From Akkermansiaceae bacterium (GTDB lineage: Bacteria > Verrucomicrobiota > Verrucomicrobiia > Verrucomicrobiales > Akkermansiaceae), in contig JAQWZU010000180.1 of the NCBI GenBank assembly GCA_029253285.1, forward strand, positions 1-39,954: a stretch of 39,954 nucleotides of DNA, in the 5' to 3' direction. Every line of letters begins with the position of its first letter. Within the stretch, counting starts at the first letter, position 1. Made by a program: the position numbers and the translations under genes. Positions 1 to 8,592 of the stretch are shown in pieces. The notes below the pieces were generated by a model, which was not told the origin of the DNA, did not search any database, and saw nothing but the letters and a program-made list of their open reading frames with translations.

Positions 1-69
1 AAGTGAAACTCTTTAGCGCCGATGGTAGTGGGACGATAGGTCCTGTGAGAGTAGGTCGTCGCCAGGTAT
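1..69 (+). rRNA. rrf: 5S ribosomal RNA, 3' part
   Basis: The first 69 bases match the 3' half of bacterial 5S rRNA: the segment GTGAAACTCTTTAGCGCCGA, then GATGGTAGT, GTGAGAGTAGGTC and the closing GCCAGGTAT that would pair with the 5' end. The 5' half lies outside the window, so the exact 3' end is an estimate by comparison with the E. coli molecule. It implies that an rRNA operon ends here, and the terminator directly downstream fits that. Confidence 0.93.
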
Positions 70-70
70 A

Positions 71-107
71 AGCCCTCTTGCTTCTCACGAAGCAAGAGGG
101 CTCTTTT
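71..107 (+). terminator. Rho-independent terminator of the rRNA operon
   Basis: A perfect 14-bp stem (AGCCCTCTTGCTTC at 71-84 against GAAGCAAGAGGGCT at 89-102) closes a 4-base TCAC loop and is followed by CTTTTTA. It lies directly after the 5S sequence and is the strongest terminator in the window. Confidence 0.95.
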
Positions 108-109
108 TA

Positions 110-333
110 TGCCCAGAAGCGGGTGTCAGCCAATAGGAGTTTGACACATGCGTAGCCGAGAGCATTCTTTATAGGCTCTTAAGTGAATTGGGTCCTCCGA
201 TGACTCGAGTGAATACACACACAATAAATTAGGTGATCGAAAAGCCGCTGGTGTGTTTTTTGAAGGTTCTTTTAGGCGCCTCAACATTTAATCCCCGGTC
301 TTTCTTCCTGCAGCAATCCATTAGGAGGACCCA
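110..333 (+). other. Intergenic region, no gene seen
   Basis: About 220 bases between the rRNA terminator and the first protein gene. I see no convincing ORF. A perfect TTGACA is at 141-146, but the best -10-like sequence (TTATAG at 169-174) is about 22 bases away, too far for a standard promoter, so the promoter of the next gene is not fixed. A ribosome binding site lies at the right end. Confidence 0.5.
323..328 (+). promoter_or_regulatory. Shine-Dalgarno AGGAGG that favours a TTG start
   Basis: AGGAGG at 323-328 is a near-perfect Shine-Dalgarno sequence. It is 5 bases before a TTG at 334 and 35 bases before the first ATG (364). Spacing therefore favours the TTG, whereas the signal peptide looks more conventional from the ATG. 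Confidence 0.55.
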
Positions 334-3300
334 TTGGGGATTCTTTGTCTGCCAGATAACGCCATGATTCGTTCTACCCGATACCTTCTCCTAATCTTCT
401 CAATGATTGGAGCGCTGAGTGCTCAGGTCATTATTACTGAATTGAGCGCAATTTCGAATGACCGCGTGTTTCATCGGAATTCAGAAGGCGTCGCCCAACT
501 CAATAGCGGAGAGCAGTGGTGGGAGAATGATTTCGACACGACTTTTTGGAACGATGGAACGACTCCGATTGGTTTTGGGTATGGCGACATCGCGACGGAT
601 GTTTCGGCATCGGTTCGCGGTCGAACTCCGACTCTTTATCTCAGGCACTCCTTTAATCTCTCGGCGGGCCAGGCCTCATCGGGTCAAGCTCTTAGCTTGT
701 TGTTGGATTACGATGATTCCTTCATCGCTTACCTGAACGGCAAGGAAATTGCCCGGGCAGATGCCGCTGCTCCGGGATCTCCCCATTACGCAAGTCAGAT
801 TTCTTATAACTCAAATACCGCCAATGGAACGGGTTCCACTTTTTCGATTGGCGTTGCGAATCAGTATCTCACTGGAGGCGATAATGTTCTCGCAATTGAA
901 ATTCACAATGAGTCGATCGATTCAGGCGACCTCAAAGCCAAGGCCACACTCTCCACTCCCTCGACGACGTATGTCAATTCTGGTGATAGCTGCAAATGGT
1001 TTCCAGGAGTGATCTCTCCATCAGGAGGGATTTTCGATTCGGCGTTTGTTTCGAGTCAATCGACACTATTTGTTCCATGGGGCGCGCTCGATTTTGATGT
1101 TCTGTCCTGGCCAACGGGCGATGGCCCGGTGGGATATGAAACAAGCGGGTCCAACCCCTATGCCCTGGGCACCAATCTTTCGAGCATGCGCAATAACCAG
1201 ACAGGCTTGTATATGCGGACAACTTTCGAGCTCACTGCGGCCGAACTCGCTGCGATTACCACTCTGCAACTCGAGGTCGATTATGATGATGGCTTTATTG
1301 CTTATTTGAATGGGTATGAAGTGGCGAGGGGGAATCTTGGGAGTCCAGGTGATGTCATTCCCTATGATGCCACTACTTCAGGAAGTCATGGGGCGAGCAC
1401 TGATAATGGAGGGGCGTTTGGTCCTGATTTGCTCACGATTTCCAAAGAAAATCTTATTGTTGGGACCAATGTATTGGCTGGGCAGGTTCACAATAGCTCG
1501 AGTGGTAGTTCGGATCTCATCCTGCATATGGCCTTGAGGTCAACCGGAGCGGGTGGCTTCGAGTTTGTGGAGCCGGATGCCTTGTATTCCTATTTCATTG
1601 GAACTGCCGAACCATCAGGAGGAGCCACTGTTTCCAAGGTTGCCGATCTCGAATTCAGTGATTGGATTGAACTTCATAACCCTACCGGAGCGCCGGTAGA
1701 TATTTCCGGCTGGGGAATCAGCGACGATGCTTTGAATCCCGCAAAATCGATCTTTCCCGTGGGGATGTCTATCCCGGCCGGGGGGTATTTACTGGTTCTT
1801 GCTGATGAGCAGGATGAATTCAACGACGTTGCACAGTATTTTCATACCTCATTCCAGCTATCGAGCGATGGAGAGGACTTGGTGTTGACTGATTCATCGG
1901 GAGTGGTGCAATCGTCGATACCCGGTGGCTTTCCCAAGCAATATTCAAGACAATCCTACGGCTGGGATAGCGCCAACACGATTTGGGGATATTTCGATCA
2001 TCCAACCCCTGGAAAAGCCAACGGGGTGATGACTCTCAGCGAGCGAGTGGATTCTCCGGACTTCAGTCCTGAAGGTGGATTTCATGAGAGCACTGTGACT
2101 CTCACCCTCACGACAAATACACCTGGGGCTTCGATTCGCTACACGACTGATGGAAGCGAACCAACGGCGACGGCCGGGATTCTCTATGCGAGTCCACTCT
2201 CCCTCTCGACGATCAACAACAAGACCGGGCATGTTATCAAGGCGAGGGCATTCAAGCCTGGTTTGATCGATTCCAAACCAAAAATTCACACCTATTTAGT
2301 CGGACAAGATAGCCGTCTCAAAAATGTTCCCGCTTTGATTTTTACCGGAGATGAGAATGAAACCTTCTTTGGTGATCACGGGATCATGTCGATCAATGGC
2401 GGGAGTTACGTGAATAGTCAGTGGGTGGAAAACGGACCGACTTCTTACAATATCCCGATGAAACGTGGACCCGAGTATGAGCGGCCTCTTTTTGTGGAGC
2501 TCTATAAGCCCGATGGATCGCTGAGATTCCGGGAAGAGGCCGGGGTGCGGCTTTCTTCCAGTGGTTACTCCCGGCCTCGATTGATTTTAAGTAATACCGG
2601 GGCCTCTCCATGGACGAACAATCCGAGGGAGAAGCCGTCATTTAATCTCTACTTTAGGGATGATTATGGTGCGCCGAAGCTCGAGTCGAACTGGATTGAG
2701 CACGACTATAACAGGGCAACGTATTCCAAGCTTCCGGCTCACTTGATCGGCGGGCAATATCCGGTCAATGACTTTGGTCAACTCAGAATCAGAGCGGGGA
2801 AAAATGATATTGAAAATCCCTTTATCGTCGATGAAGCGGTGCGGAGGATGTTTGTGCAGATGGGACAAAAAGGGAGCGTGGGTCGAATCAATACGCTTTA
2901 TGTGAATGGCGAATATAAAGGTTTTTACAACATGTGTGAGCGTCTTCGTGAGCCATTTATGCAAGCTCATCATGGGGGAAATAAGGGTTGGGATGTTCGT
3001 CAGGTGAACGATTATCCTAATGGAGATGTCACCGCTTGGAACGAGATGATTGGCATTTTAGAACGAAGTGGCGGTGGAGATCTTAGTTTGTCAGATTGGC
3101 AGGAAGCATTGGGCCATCTTGATCCCGTCAATATGGCGGATTACTTTCTGATTAATATTTATGGAGCGACTTGGGATTGGCCGCAGAACAATTGGGTGGG
3201 TGCCAAAGAGCGGAGTTCGGAAGGGCGGTATCGCTTGTATGTTTGGGATGCCGAGGGCTCGTACCAAAATCAAGGGTACTTTAATGCGGTAAACTACAAT

Positions 3301-4896
3301 AGTATCGCGGACGATCTTTTGGCTCAGAGCGATACTCTTTCGCAGCTCTTCCAGCTTTTGATCAAGAGCCCCGAGTGGCGTCTTACTTTCGCGGATCGGA
3401 TTAACAAGCACATGTTCCATGATGGAGTTCTTGATCATCGTAATCAGGCGGACTCAACATTCCGCCAGCACCTTCTGGCATTGGAGGAAGATTATGAGCC
3501 CTTGTTGGATTTTGGTTTTGGGGAAAGTGTGAATCTTGGATTTTATGCAACTTGGTCCTCTCCGACGACGGGGCGGAGGCGTTATTTGTTGGGTGGTGAA
3601 GGGGCTCCTGCGCAAGGCGGGGATCGCACTGATTTCGCAGATAACGGTCTCTGGCCAAGCGTGGTTCCTCCGGAATTTAGTCAGCACGGGGGAGACCTTT
3701 CGGTTGGATTTCCGGTGACGATTTCAGCAAGCGGGGGAGCTCAGATTTATTATACCTTGGACGGAAGCGACCCTCGTGATTTGGGCGGAACCATTCAGTC
3801 GGGATTGAGCCCATATTCCAGTGCGCTGACATTTAGTCCGGGGAGAACCATGGTGAAAGCGCGTGCTTATGAAAGCGGGAGCTCTACCTGGAGTGCGCTG
3901 TCCGAAGTTGAATTTGTCGTCGACTTGGCTGTCCCCTCTGCGAGCAATCTTGTAATTTCAGAGTTTATGTATCACCCGGCAGCGCCAAGCGCCAGCGAGC
4001 TCGCGGCGGGGCATACCGATCAGGACGATTTCGAGTTCATCGAGATTATGAATACCAGTCCTACGGACACCATAGATTTGATCAACCTTTCCTTCACCGG
4101 AGGAGTGAGTTTTAATTTCGCGGGATCAGCGGTTACCGAATTGGCACCGGGGGAAAGAGCAATTGTGGTGTCCGACTCGTCGGCCTTTTTAGGGCGTTAC
4201 TCAGGTTTCGCTCATCCGGTGGCCGGGGAATACGGAGGGGGACTCTCCAATAGTTCCGAGACCGTTACTCTGAGTGTGAACGATCCGACGCCGACTGTTT
4301 TGCATTCCTTTACCTATGATGACGAGCCGCCGTGGCCGGATTGTGGTGATGGGTTGGGCTATTCGTTAGTGTTGGTTTCGCCAAACTCAAATCCAGATCA
4401 CACCGATCCCGTGAATTGGACTTGCTCGGAGGAATTTGGGGGAAGCTTGAATGGAAATGCATTGGATTTTGACTACGCGACCTGGGCCGACTTCAACTTC
4501 AGCAGCTCCCAGTTGTTGGATTTGAATATCGTTGGTTTTAGTCAGGATCCCGATGGCGATGGGCGGAATAATTATCTTGAGTTTGTCTTTGGAACGGCCC
4601 CCAACGTGCCTGATGTCGCGGAAGGAGGAATATCAATCGCACCAGTGGAAGTTGTGGGAGTCGATTACGTTTCTGTAGAGTTCACCCGGAGCGGATTTGC
4701 ATCGGGCGTGACCTACGCACTCGGAGCGTCGCCTGATCTCACAGGAGGAAGTTGGGCTCAAATTCCAGGAGGAGAGATCGAAGCTGCGGCGCCGGTCCTG
4801 CTCCCTGATGGACGGATTCGTGAATCCTGGCGGGTGACGACCCCTGTTTCCGATCTCTCGCAGCGCTATTTCCGACTGGAAATCAGCTCACCATAG
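334..4896 (+). CDS. Secreted CotH-kinase / lamin-tail-domain protein
   Basis: A 1520-residue exported multidomain protein. Residues 11-31 form a signal peptide (MIRSTRY, hydrophobic run, ALSAQ). Two related beta-rich modules follow (about 55-205 and 220-400), each with YDD.FIAYLNG and a later VHN or IHN; they resemble galactose-binding folds. Then come a lamin-tail domain (about 438-545; FSDWIELHNP), a chitobiase-C-terminal-like domain (about 593-655; YTTDGSEPT), a CotH-like domain (about 663-1043), a second chitobiase-like domain (about 1125-1193; YTLDGSDP) and a second lamin-tail domain (about 1203-1327). The C-terminus has a calcium-loop-like DPDGDGRNN near 1405 and ends in QRYFRLEISSP. 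In the CotH domain the expected WDxD appears as WDAE (D972, E974), so kinase activity is uncertain. Start is TTG 334 by its ribosome binding site or ATG 364 by the signal peptide. Role is unknown; extracellular polymer binding or surface-protein phosphorylation is inference. Confidence 0.85.
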   Translation: MGILCLPDNAMIRSTRYLLLIFSMIGALSAQVIITELSAISNDRVFHRNSEGVAQLNSGEQWWENDFDTTFWNDGTTPIGFGYGDIATDVSASVRGRTPTLYLRHSFNLSAGQASSGQALSLLLDYDDSFIAYLNGKEIARADAAAPGSPHYASQISYNSNTANGTGSTFSIGVANQYLTGGDNVLAIEIHNESIDSGDLKAKATLSTPSTTYVNSGDSCKWFPGVISPSGGIFDSAFVSSQSTLFVPWGALDFDVLSWPTGDGPVGYETSGSNPYALGTNLSSMRNNQTGLYMRTTFELTAAELAAITTLQLEVDYDDGFIAYLNGYEVARGNLGSPGDVIPYDATTSGSHGASTDNGGAFGPDLLTISKENLIVGTNVLAGQVHNSSSGSSDLILHMALRSTGAGGFEFVEPDALYSYFIGTAEPSGGATVSKVADLEFSDWIELHNPTGAPVDISGWGISDDALNPAKSIFPVGMSIPAGGYLLVLADEQDEFNDVAQYFHTSFQLSSDGEDLVLTDSSGVVQSSIPGGFPKQYSRQSYGWDSANTIWGYFDHPTPGKANGVMTLSERVDSPDFSPEGGFHESTVTLTLTTNTPGASIRYTTDGSEPTATAGILYASPLSLSTINNKTGHVIKARAFKPGLIDSKPKIHTYLVGQDSRLKNVPALIFTGDENETFFGDHGIMSINGGSYVNSQWVENGPTSYNIPMKRGPEYERPLFVELYKPDGSLRFREEAGVRLSSSGYSRPRLILSNTGASPWTNNPREKPSFNLYFRDDYGAPKLESNWIEHDYNRATYSKLPAHLIGGQYPVNDFGQLRIRAGKNDIENPFIVDEAVRRMFVQMGQKGSVGRINTLYVNGEYKGFYNMCERLREPFMQAHHGGNKGWDVRQVNDYPNGDVTAWNEMIGILERSGGGDLSLSDWQEALGHLDPVNMADYFLINIYGATWDWPQNNWVGAKERSSEGRYRLYVWDAEGSYQNQGYFNAVNYNSIADDLLAQSDTLSQLFQLLIKSPEWRLTFADRINKHMFHDGVLDHRNQADSTFRQHLLALEEDYEPLLDFGFGESVNLGFYATWSSPTTGRRRYLLGGEGAPAQGGDRTDFADNGLWPSVVPPEFSQHGGDLSVGFPVTISASGGAQIYYTLDGSDPRDLGGTIQSGLSPYSSALTFSPGRTMVKARAYESGSSTWSALSEVEFVVDLAVPSASNLVISEFMYHPAAPSASELAAGHTDQDDFEFIEIMNTSPTDTIDLINLSFTGGVSFNFAGSAVTELAPGERAIVVSDSSAFLGRYSGFAHPVAGEYGGGLSNSSETVTLSVNDPTPTVLHSFTYDDEPPWPDCGDGLGYSLVLVSPNSNPDHTDPVNWTCSEEFGGSLNGNALDFDYATWADFNFSSSQLLDLNIVGFSQDPDGDGRNNYLEFVFGTAPNVPDVAEGGISIAPVEVVGVDYVSVEFTRSGFASGVTYALGASPDLTGGSWAQIPGGEIEAAAPVLLPDGRIRESWRVTTPVSDLSQRYFRLEISSP

Positions 4897-4948
4897 AGTT
4901 GGGCACTTCCTTCTTGTCGCGTTCCGATCTACCAGCGAGTCTCTACGA

Positions 4949-6388
4949 ATGCAAATTTCGTTGAATCTTGGGACGCTTCTAGCAGCAGCCGACGTCAGCA
5001 CCGGTCGCTTGATCGGAACTCTTCTCGTCGCGATTGCTCTCATTCTGTTTCTCATTCTGAAATGGAGAGTTCAGGCATTCATTGCCCTTTTAGTTGCCAG
5101 TGTTTTTGTCGGGGTTGCTGCCGGGACGATGTCGATGACGGAAGTCGGCGGAACGATTGTGGACGGAATGGGCTCCAGTTTGGGGTTCATCGCCACGATC
5201 ATCGGATTGGGAGCGATTTTTGGCGCGATGATTGAGCACAGTGGCGGAGCGCAGAGTTTGGCAAATGGAACCCTCAAGTTCTTTGGCGAAAAACGGGCGA
5301 CGTGGGCCATGTTGGTGACGGGCTTCCTGATTTCGATTCCGGTCTTCCTTGATGTTGCCTTGGTGATTTTGGCACCAATTCTTTACGCGCTCTCCAGAAA
5401 GACTGGTAAGTCACTGACGAAGTTTGGGATGCCGCTGTTGGCTGGTATGGTTGTGACGCATTCGTTTGTGCCTCCGACCCCGGGGCCGACCTGGGTCGCT
5501 TATGAATTTGGCGTGCCGATTGGAACAGTCATTCTTTATAGTGTTTTAGTGGGGCTTCCTACCGCGATCATTGCCGGAATCTGGTTCGGAGATCGAATGG
5601 CCTCGAAAGTGCACATCGATCCGCCTGAGCTGGAAGTTGAAGAAGAAAGCAACCCTCCGTCCTTTGGGATGATTGCAGGGATCCTGTTGCTCCCGATTGT
5701 TTTGATCGTAGCAGGTTCATTGGTTGAGCAATCGGTGGGGTCGGGACTTGCAGAAGGACTTTCGAAGTCCGATCGCGGAGCCGCTTTGAAGGAACTCATG
5801 GCTGGTGCTCCGATTTGGCAACAAACGATCGCCTTTTTGGGGCACCCGGTTTTGTCGCTTCTTTTAGCGACCATTCTGACCTTGTGGCTGTTGGGAGCAA
5901 AGCGCGGAGCGACACGCGATCAGCTGATGGAAGTTTCGACACGGGCCTTGGGGCCTGCGGGGATTATCATTCTGATCACTGGTGCTGGTGGGGTTTTCAA
6001 AACAATGTTGGGGAAAACCGGAGTCGGCGATGCTCTTGCAAATACCCTTGATGGTCTGGGAGTTGGGCCGCTGATTCTGGCCTTCTTATTCTCGGCAATT
6101 TCTCGAATTGCCCAGGGGTCCGCGACGATGGCAATGGTGATGGCCGCGTCCTTGATGAGCCCAATTTTGGCCAAGATGGATCTTTCTGATGCCAAACTTT
6201 CTTTGATCGTTGTGGCCATTGCGAGTGGCGCGGCTGGGTTCTCGCATGTCAATGACAGCGGGTTCTGGATGGTGAGCCGCTACATGCGGATGACCGAAAA
6301 ACAAACCTTCCAAACCTGGAGTGCCGTTTCGACTGCTGTTGGCTTGGTGGGAGTGGGACTGGCTTCTCTCGTTTGGCTCTTCGTTTAG
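4949..6388 (+). CDS. gntP: Gluconate:H+ symporter, GntP family
   Basis: A 479-residue integral membrane protein with about 12 or more hydrophobic segments, the usual length for the GntP family. Recognisable family stretches are GLGAIFGAMIEHSGGAQ, FLISIPVFLDVALVILAPI and HSFVPPTPGPT in the first half, and ITGAGGVFK and ISRIAQGSATMAMV in the second. GntP proteins import gluconate or related sugar acids with protons across the inner membrane. The next gene is a gluconokinase whose start touches this stop codon, so the pair is almost certainly one operon for uptake and phosphorylation of gluconate. The start is ATG 4949; no clear ribosome binding site precedes it. The substrate could also be another hydroxy acid such as glycerate or idonate, but the kinase next door favours gluconate. 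Confidence 0.92.
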   Translation: MQISLNLGTLLAAADVSTGRLIGTLLVAIALILFLILKWRVQAFIALLVASVFVGVAAGTMSMTEVGGTIVDGMGSSLGFIATIIGLGAIFGAMIEHSGGAQSLANGTLKFFGEKRATWAMLVTGFLISIPVFLDVALVILAPILYALSRKTGKSLTKFGMPLLAGMVVTHSFVPPTPGPTWVAYEFGVPIGTVILYSVLVGLPTAIIAGIWFGDRMASKVHIDPPELEVEEESNPPSFGMIAGILLLPIVLIVAGSLVEQSVGSGLAEGLSKSDRGAALKELMAGAPIWQQTIAFLGHPVLSLLLATILTLWLLGAKRGATRDQLMEVSTRALGPAGIIILITGAGGVFKTMLGKTGVGDALANTLDGLGVGPLILAFLFSAISRIAQGSATMAMVMAASLMSPILAKMDLSDAKLSLIVVAIASGAAGFSHVNDSGFWMVSRYMRMTEKQTFQTWSAVSTAVGLVGVGLASLVWLFV

Positions 6389-6390
6389 TG

Positions 6391-6855
6391 ATGGTCATTG
6401 TTTTGATGGGAGTCAGCGGCTCGGGGAAATCCACCGTTGGCGAGTTGCTTGCTGAGAAAACCGGTGGGCAATTTTATGACGGGGATGATTTTCATCCTCC
6501 TGAGAATGTCACCAAGATGGCCTCTGGAGTCCCTCTCGATGATCAGGACCGCGAGGTTTGGCTGAAAAGTTTGGCCGAATTAATCACGGGTACGACAGGA
6601 GTGAACTTCATTGCGTGCTCGGCATTGAAGGAAAAATATCGCGACGTTTTGGCTGGGGCTGAGTTTGTCTTTCTTTCTGGTTCGCCGGAATTATTGGCTG
6701 AGAGATTGGCTTTGCGAACGAATCACTACATGCCCCCGGGATTGCTGCAGTCGCAATTAGAGACTCTTGAGGCCCCCGAGGGAGCGCTCACGCTTGATAT
6801 TTCCCGGCCGCCCGAGGCTCTGGCAGACGACATAATGAAGCGTTTTGATTTATAG
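6391..6855 (+). CDS. gntK: Gluconokinase
   Basis: Phosphorylates gluconate to 6-phosphogluconate with ATP in the cytoplasm, feeding the pentose phosphate or Entner-Doudoroff route. The 154-residue chain has the typical small-gluconokinase features: P-loop GVSGSGKST at residues 7-15, YDGDDFHPPENVTKM with the substrate-binding region, GVPLDDQDREVWL, ACSALKEKYRD, and the lid segment NHYMPPGLLQSQLETLE. The gntP stop is TAG at 6386-6388. ATG 6391 is chosen because homologues begin just before the P-loop strand; GTG 6388 (sharing a base with the stop) and an in-frame TTG at 6373 are possible alternatives. Either way the two genes abut or overlap, which implies translational coupling. Confidence 0.93.
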   Translation: MVIVLMGVSGSGKSTVGELLAEKTGGQFYDGDDFHPPENVTKMASGVPLDDQDREVWLKSLAELITGTTGVNFIACSALKEKYRDVLAGAEFVFLSGSPELLAERLALRTNHYMPPGLLQSQLETLEAPEGALTLDISRPPEALADDIMKRFDL

Positions 6856-6909
6856 ATTCTTTCTCTCCTGCAATATCGACCTTATTCACCACGTTTATTA
6901 CCTTCCGCT

Positions 6910-8307
6910 ATGAAAATTGTTCCCGTCATTATTCTCGCCGCACTGTCCTTGGTGGCCAAAGCCGCTGACAAGCCCAACTTCATCATCATCTTTACCGATG
7001 ATCAGGGCTATGGAGATCTGGGCTGCTTTGGTTCCACGAAAATCAAGACTCCTCACATCGATCGTTTGGCCAAGGAAGGACGTCGCTTCACCAATTTTAT
7101 GGTGGCCTCGCCGGTGTGCACCCCGTCACGGGCGGCTTTGCTGACCGGTTGTTATCCCAAGAGAATTGGAATGCACCAGCACGTCTTGTTTCCTTCTTCG
7201 ATAAAGGGACTGAACCCGACCGAGCACACCATTGCGGATCATCTCAAAGGACAAGGATACGCGACGGCTTGCTTTGGGAAATGGCATTTGGGGCATCATC
7301 CCGAGACTCTGCCGCAGAGCAATGGCTTCGATACCTATTTCGGGATTCCCTATTCCAACGACATGAATCATCCCGACAATAAAGGGAAGCCGAAGGGTGG
7401 ATGGGCTGGCATGGATGCGCTTTGGAAAGATCCTGAATCAACGCTCACCAAGTGGAAAACTCCGCTGATGGAGAATGAGAAAATCGTTGAGCTTCCGGTG
7501 GACCAGCGGACGGTGACTCGGCGTTATACCGACAAGTCGATCGAGTTCATCAAGACCAATGCCAAGGCTGATAAGCCCTTCTTTGTCTACCTGCCACACT
7601 CGATGCCACACATCCCACTTTATGTTCCGGAAGATGTACGTGATGCCAATCCTCTCAATGCTTACACGAATGTTATCGAGCACATCGACTCCGAGGTCGG
7701 TCGGATTGCCAAGCTTCTTCGTGAGTTGAAATTGTCGGAGAATACCTACCTTATTTTCACAACCGATAATGGACCGTGGCTTCCATTTAAACATCATGGT
7801 GGTTCAGCCGGACCTTTGCGTGATGGTAAGGGGTCGACTTTCGAAGGCGGTCAGCGTGTGCCTTGTGTGATGTGGGCTCCGGGGAGGATTCCGGCGGGCA
7901 CGACTTGTAATCAGCTTTGCGGAACGATTGATTTGCTGCCGACAATTGCCAACCTGACCAAGACTCCGCTTCCTTCTGACAAGAAAATCGACGGCCTCGA
8001 TATTTCAAAGTTACTTACTACGAATGACAAAACTCCGCGTAATGAATTTGTCTATTATACCTCACGAGGGGACATTCAGGGATTGCGTCAAGGGAAGCAT
8101 AAGTTGCTCGTGAAGGGGCCTCGAAACAAAAAGAGAAGTCCTAAGGCAAAGGCTGAGGTGATGCTCTTTGATCTTGAAGCAGATCTTGGGGAGAAAAATA
8201 ATCTCGCTGAATCGAAGCCTGAAGTGGTGGCTAAGTTGAAAGCGAGAATGCTTGAGTTAGATGCCCAGATTGCCAAAGAAGCTCGTCAACCTTGGTTCAA
8301 GGAGTAA
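6910..8307 (+). CDS. Secreted sulfatase (arylsulfatase A-like)
   Basis: A type I sulfatase of 465 residues with a signal peptide (MKIVPVIILAALSLVAKAA). The formylglycine motif CTPSRAALLTG starts at C70 and should be matured by a formylglycine-generating enzyme encoded elsewhere. Metal-binding aspartates D30 and D31 are in IFTDDQGYGDLG, and FGKWHLGH and TTDNGPW are further active-site motifs. It would hydrolyse sulfate esters, plausibly on sulfated polysaccharides, in the periplasm or outside the cell; the exact substrate cannot be read from sequence. The gene stands 54 bases after gntK and could be co-transcribed with it, but no functional link to gluconate is evident. It is unrelated in sequence detail to the sulfatase fragment found on the other strand just downstream. 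Confidence 0.93.
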   Translation: MKIVPVIILAALSLVAKAADKPNFIIIFTDDQGYGDLGCFGSTKIKTPHIDRLAKEGRRFTNFMVASPVCTPSRAALLTGCYPKRIGMHQHVLFPSSIKGLNPTEHTIADHLKGQGYATACFGKWHLGHHPETLPQSNGFDTYFGIPYSNDMNHPDNKGKPKGGWAGMDALWKDPESTLTKWKTPLMENEKIVELPVDQRTVTRRYTDKSIEFIKTNAKADKPFFVYLPHSMPHIPLYVPEDVRDANPLNAYTNVIEHIDSEVGRIAKLLRELKLSENTYLIFTTDNGPWLPFKHHGGSAGPLRDGKGSTFEGGQRVPCVMWAPGRIPAGTTCNQLCGTIDLLPTIANLTKTPLPSDKKIDGLDISKLLTTNDKTPRNEFVYYTSRGDIQGLRQGKHKLLVKGPRNKKRSPKAKAEVMLFDLEADLGEKNNLAESKPEVVAKLKARMLELDAQIAKEARQPWFKE

Positions 8308-8314
8308 GGCCTGA

Positions 8315-8430
8315 CGGGCTGTCCTCACACTCGGTGAGGGGAAGAGGGCGGTTCTCCAGACCTTGAGCCGCGAGGACTCGTAAACTTCGTTTGCTCGCAC
8401 AGTCAGACACCCGGAGAGGTGTCGAGTCCC
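8315..8430. repeat. Possible dispersed repeat with short hairpins
   Basis: Between the sulfatase and the DUF1080 gene lies a stretch that is not convincingly coding and contains small inverted repeats: CCTCAC...GTGAGG near 8323-8340 and GACACC...GGTGTC near 8406-8421. It interrupts the sulfatase remnant on the minus strand. I suspect a dispersed palindromic repeat, but only one copy is in the window, so this is a guess. Confidence 0.3.
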
Positions 8431-8531
8431 CACTTTCTGAGTTTGGCGGAGGCGATTTTCCAGTCGCCGGAGCGGAGGGCTCGGTCGGTTTTGAAGTGGA
8501 AGTAGAGTTGGTCGGGTCTGGAATCCGGGGC
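8403..8531 (-). pseudogene. Remnant of a sulfatase C-terminus
   Basis: The minus strand encodes 42 residues that read like the C-terminal part of a sulfatase: PDSRPDQLYFHF, DRALRSGDWKIASAKLRKW, then LDTSPGV and a stop. In intact PVC sulfatases this region continues as W-E-L-Y-D/N with a further ELNDLA-type stretch. Here the similarity ends after KW and the frame runs into the repeat-like sequence at 8315-8430. There is no start codon, active site or upstream part, and the terminator of the DUF1080 gene abuts its 5' side. It is best read as what is left of a sulfatase gene that once followed the DUF1080 gene. It does not match the C-terminus of the intact sulfatase at 6910-8307. Confidence 0.6.
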
Positions 8532-8534
8532 AAT

Positions 8535-8573
8535 AAAAACCCCGTGCCGGAAAAGGAGAGAACCAGCACGGGG
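8535..8573 (-). terminator. Terminator downstream of the DUF1080 gene
   Basis: On the plus strand CCCCGTGC (8540-8547) pairs with GCACGGGG (8566-8573), an 8-bp GC-rich stem. On the minus strand it is followed by TTTTTATT (from AAAAA at 8535-8539). It lies about 20 bases after the DUF1080 stop codon. Confidence 0.88.
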
Positions 8574-8592
8574 GAAATTGAGGGAAAAGTTT

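Noticed and set aside
141-174. TTGACA with a distant TTATAG as promoter
   Set aside because: Spacing of about 22 bases is too long for a standard sigma70 promoter, so I did not list it as one.
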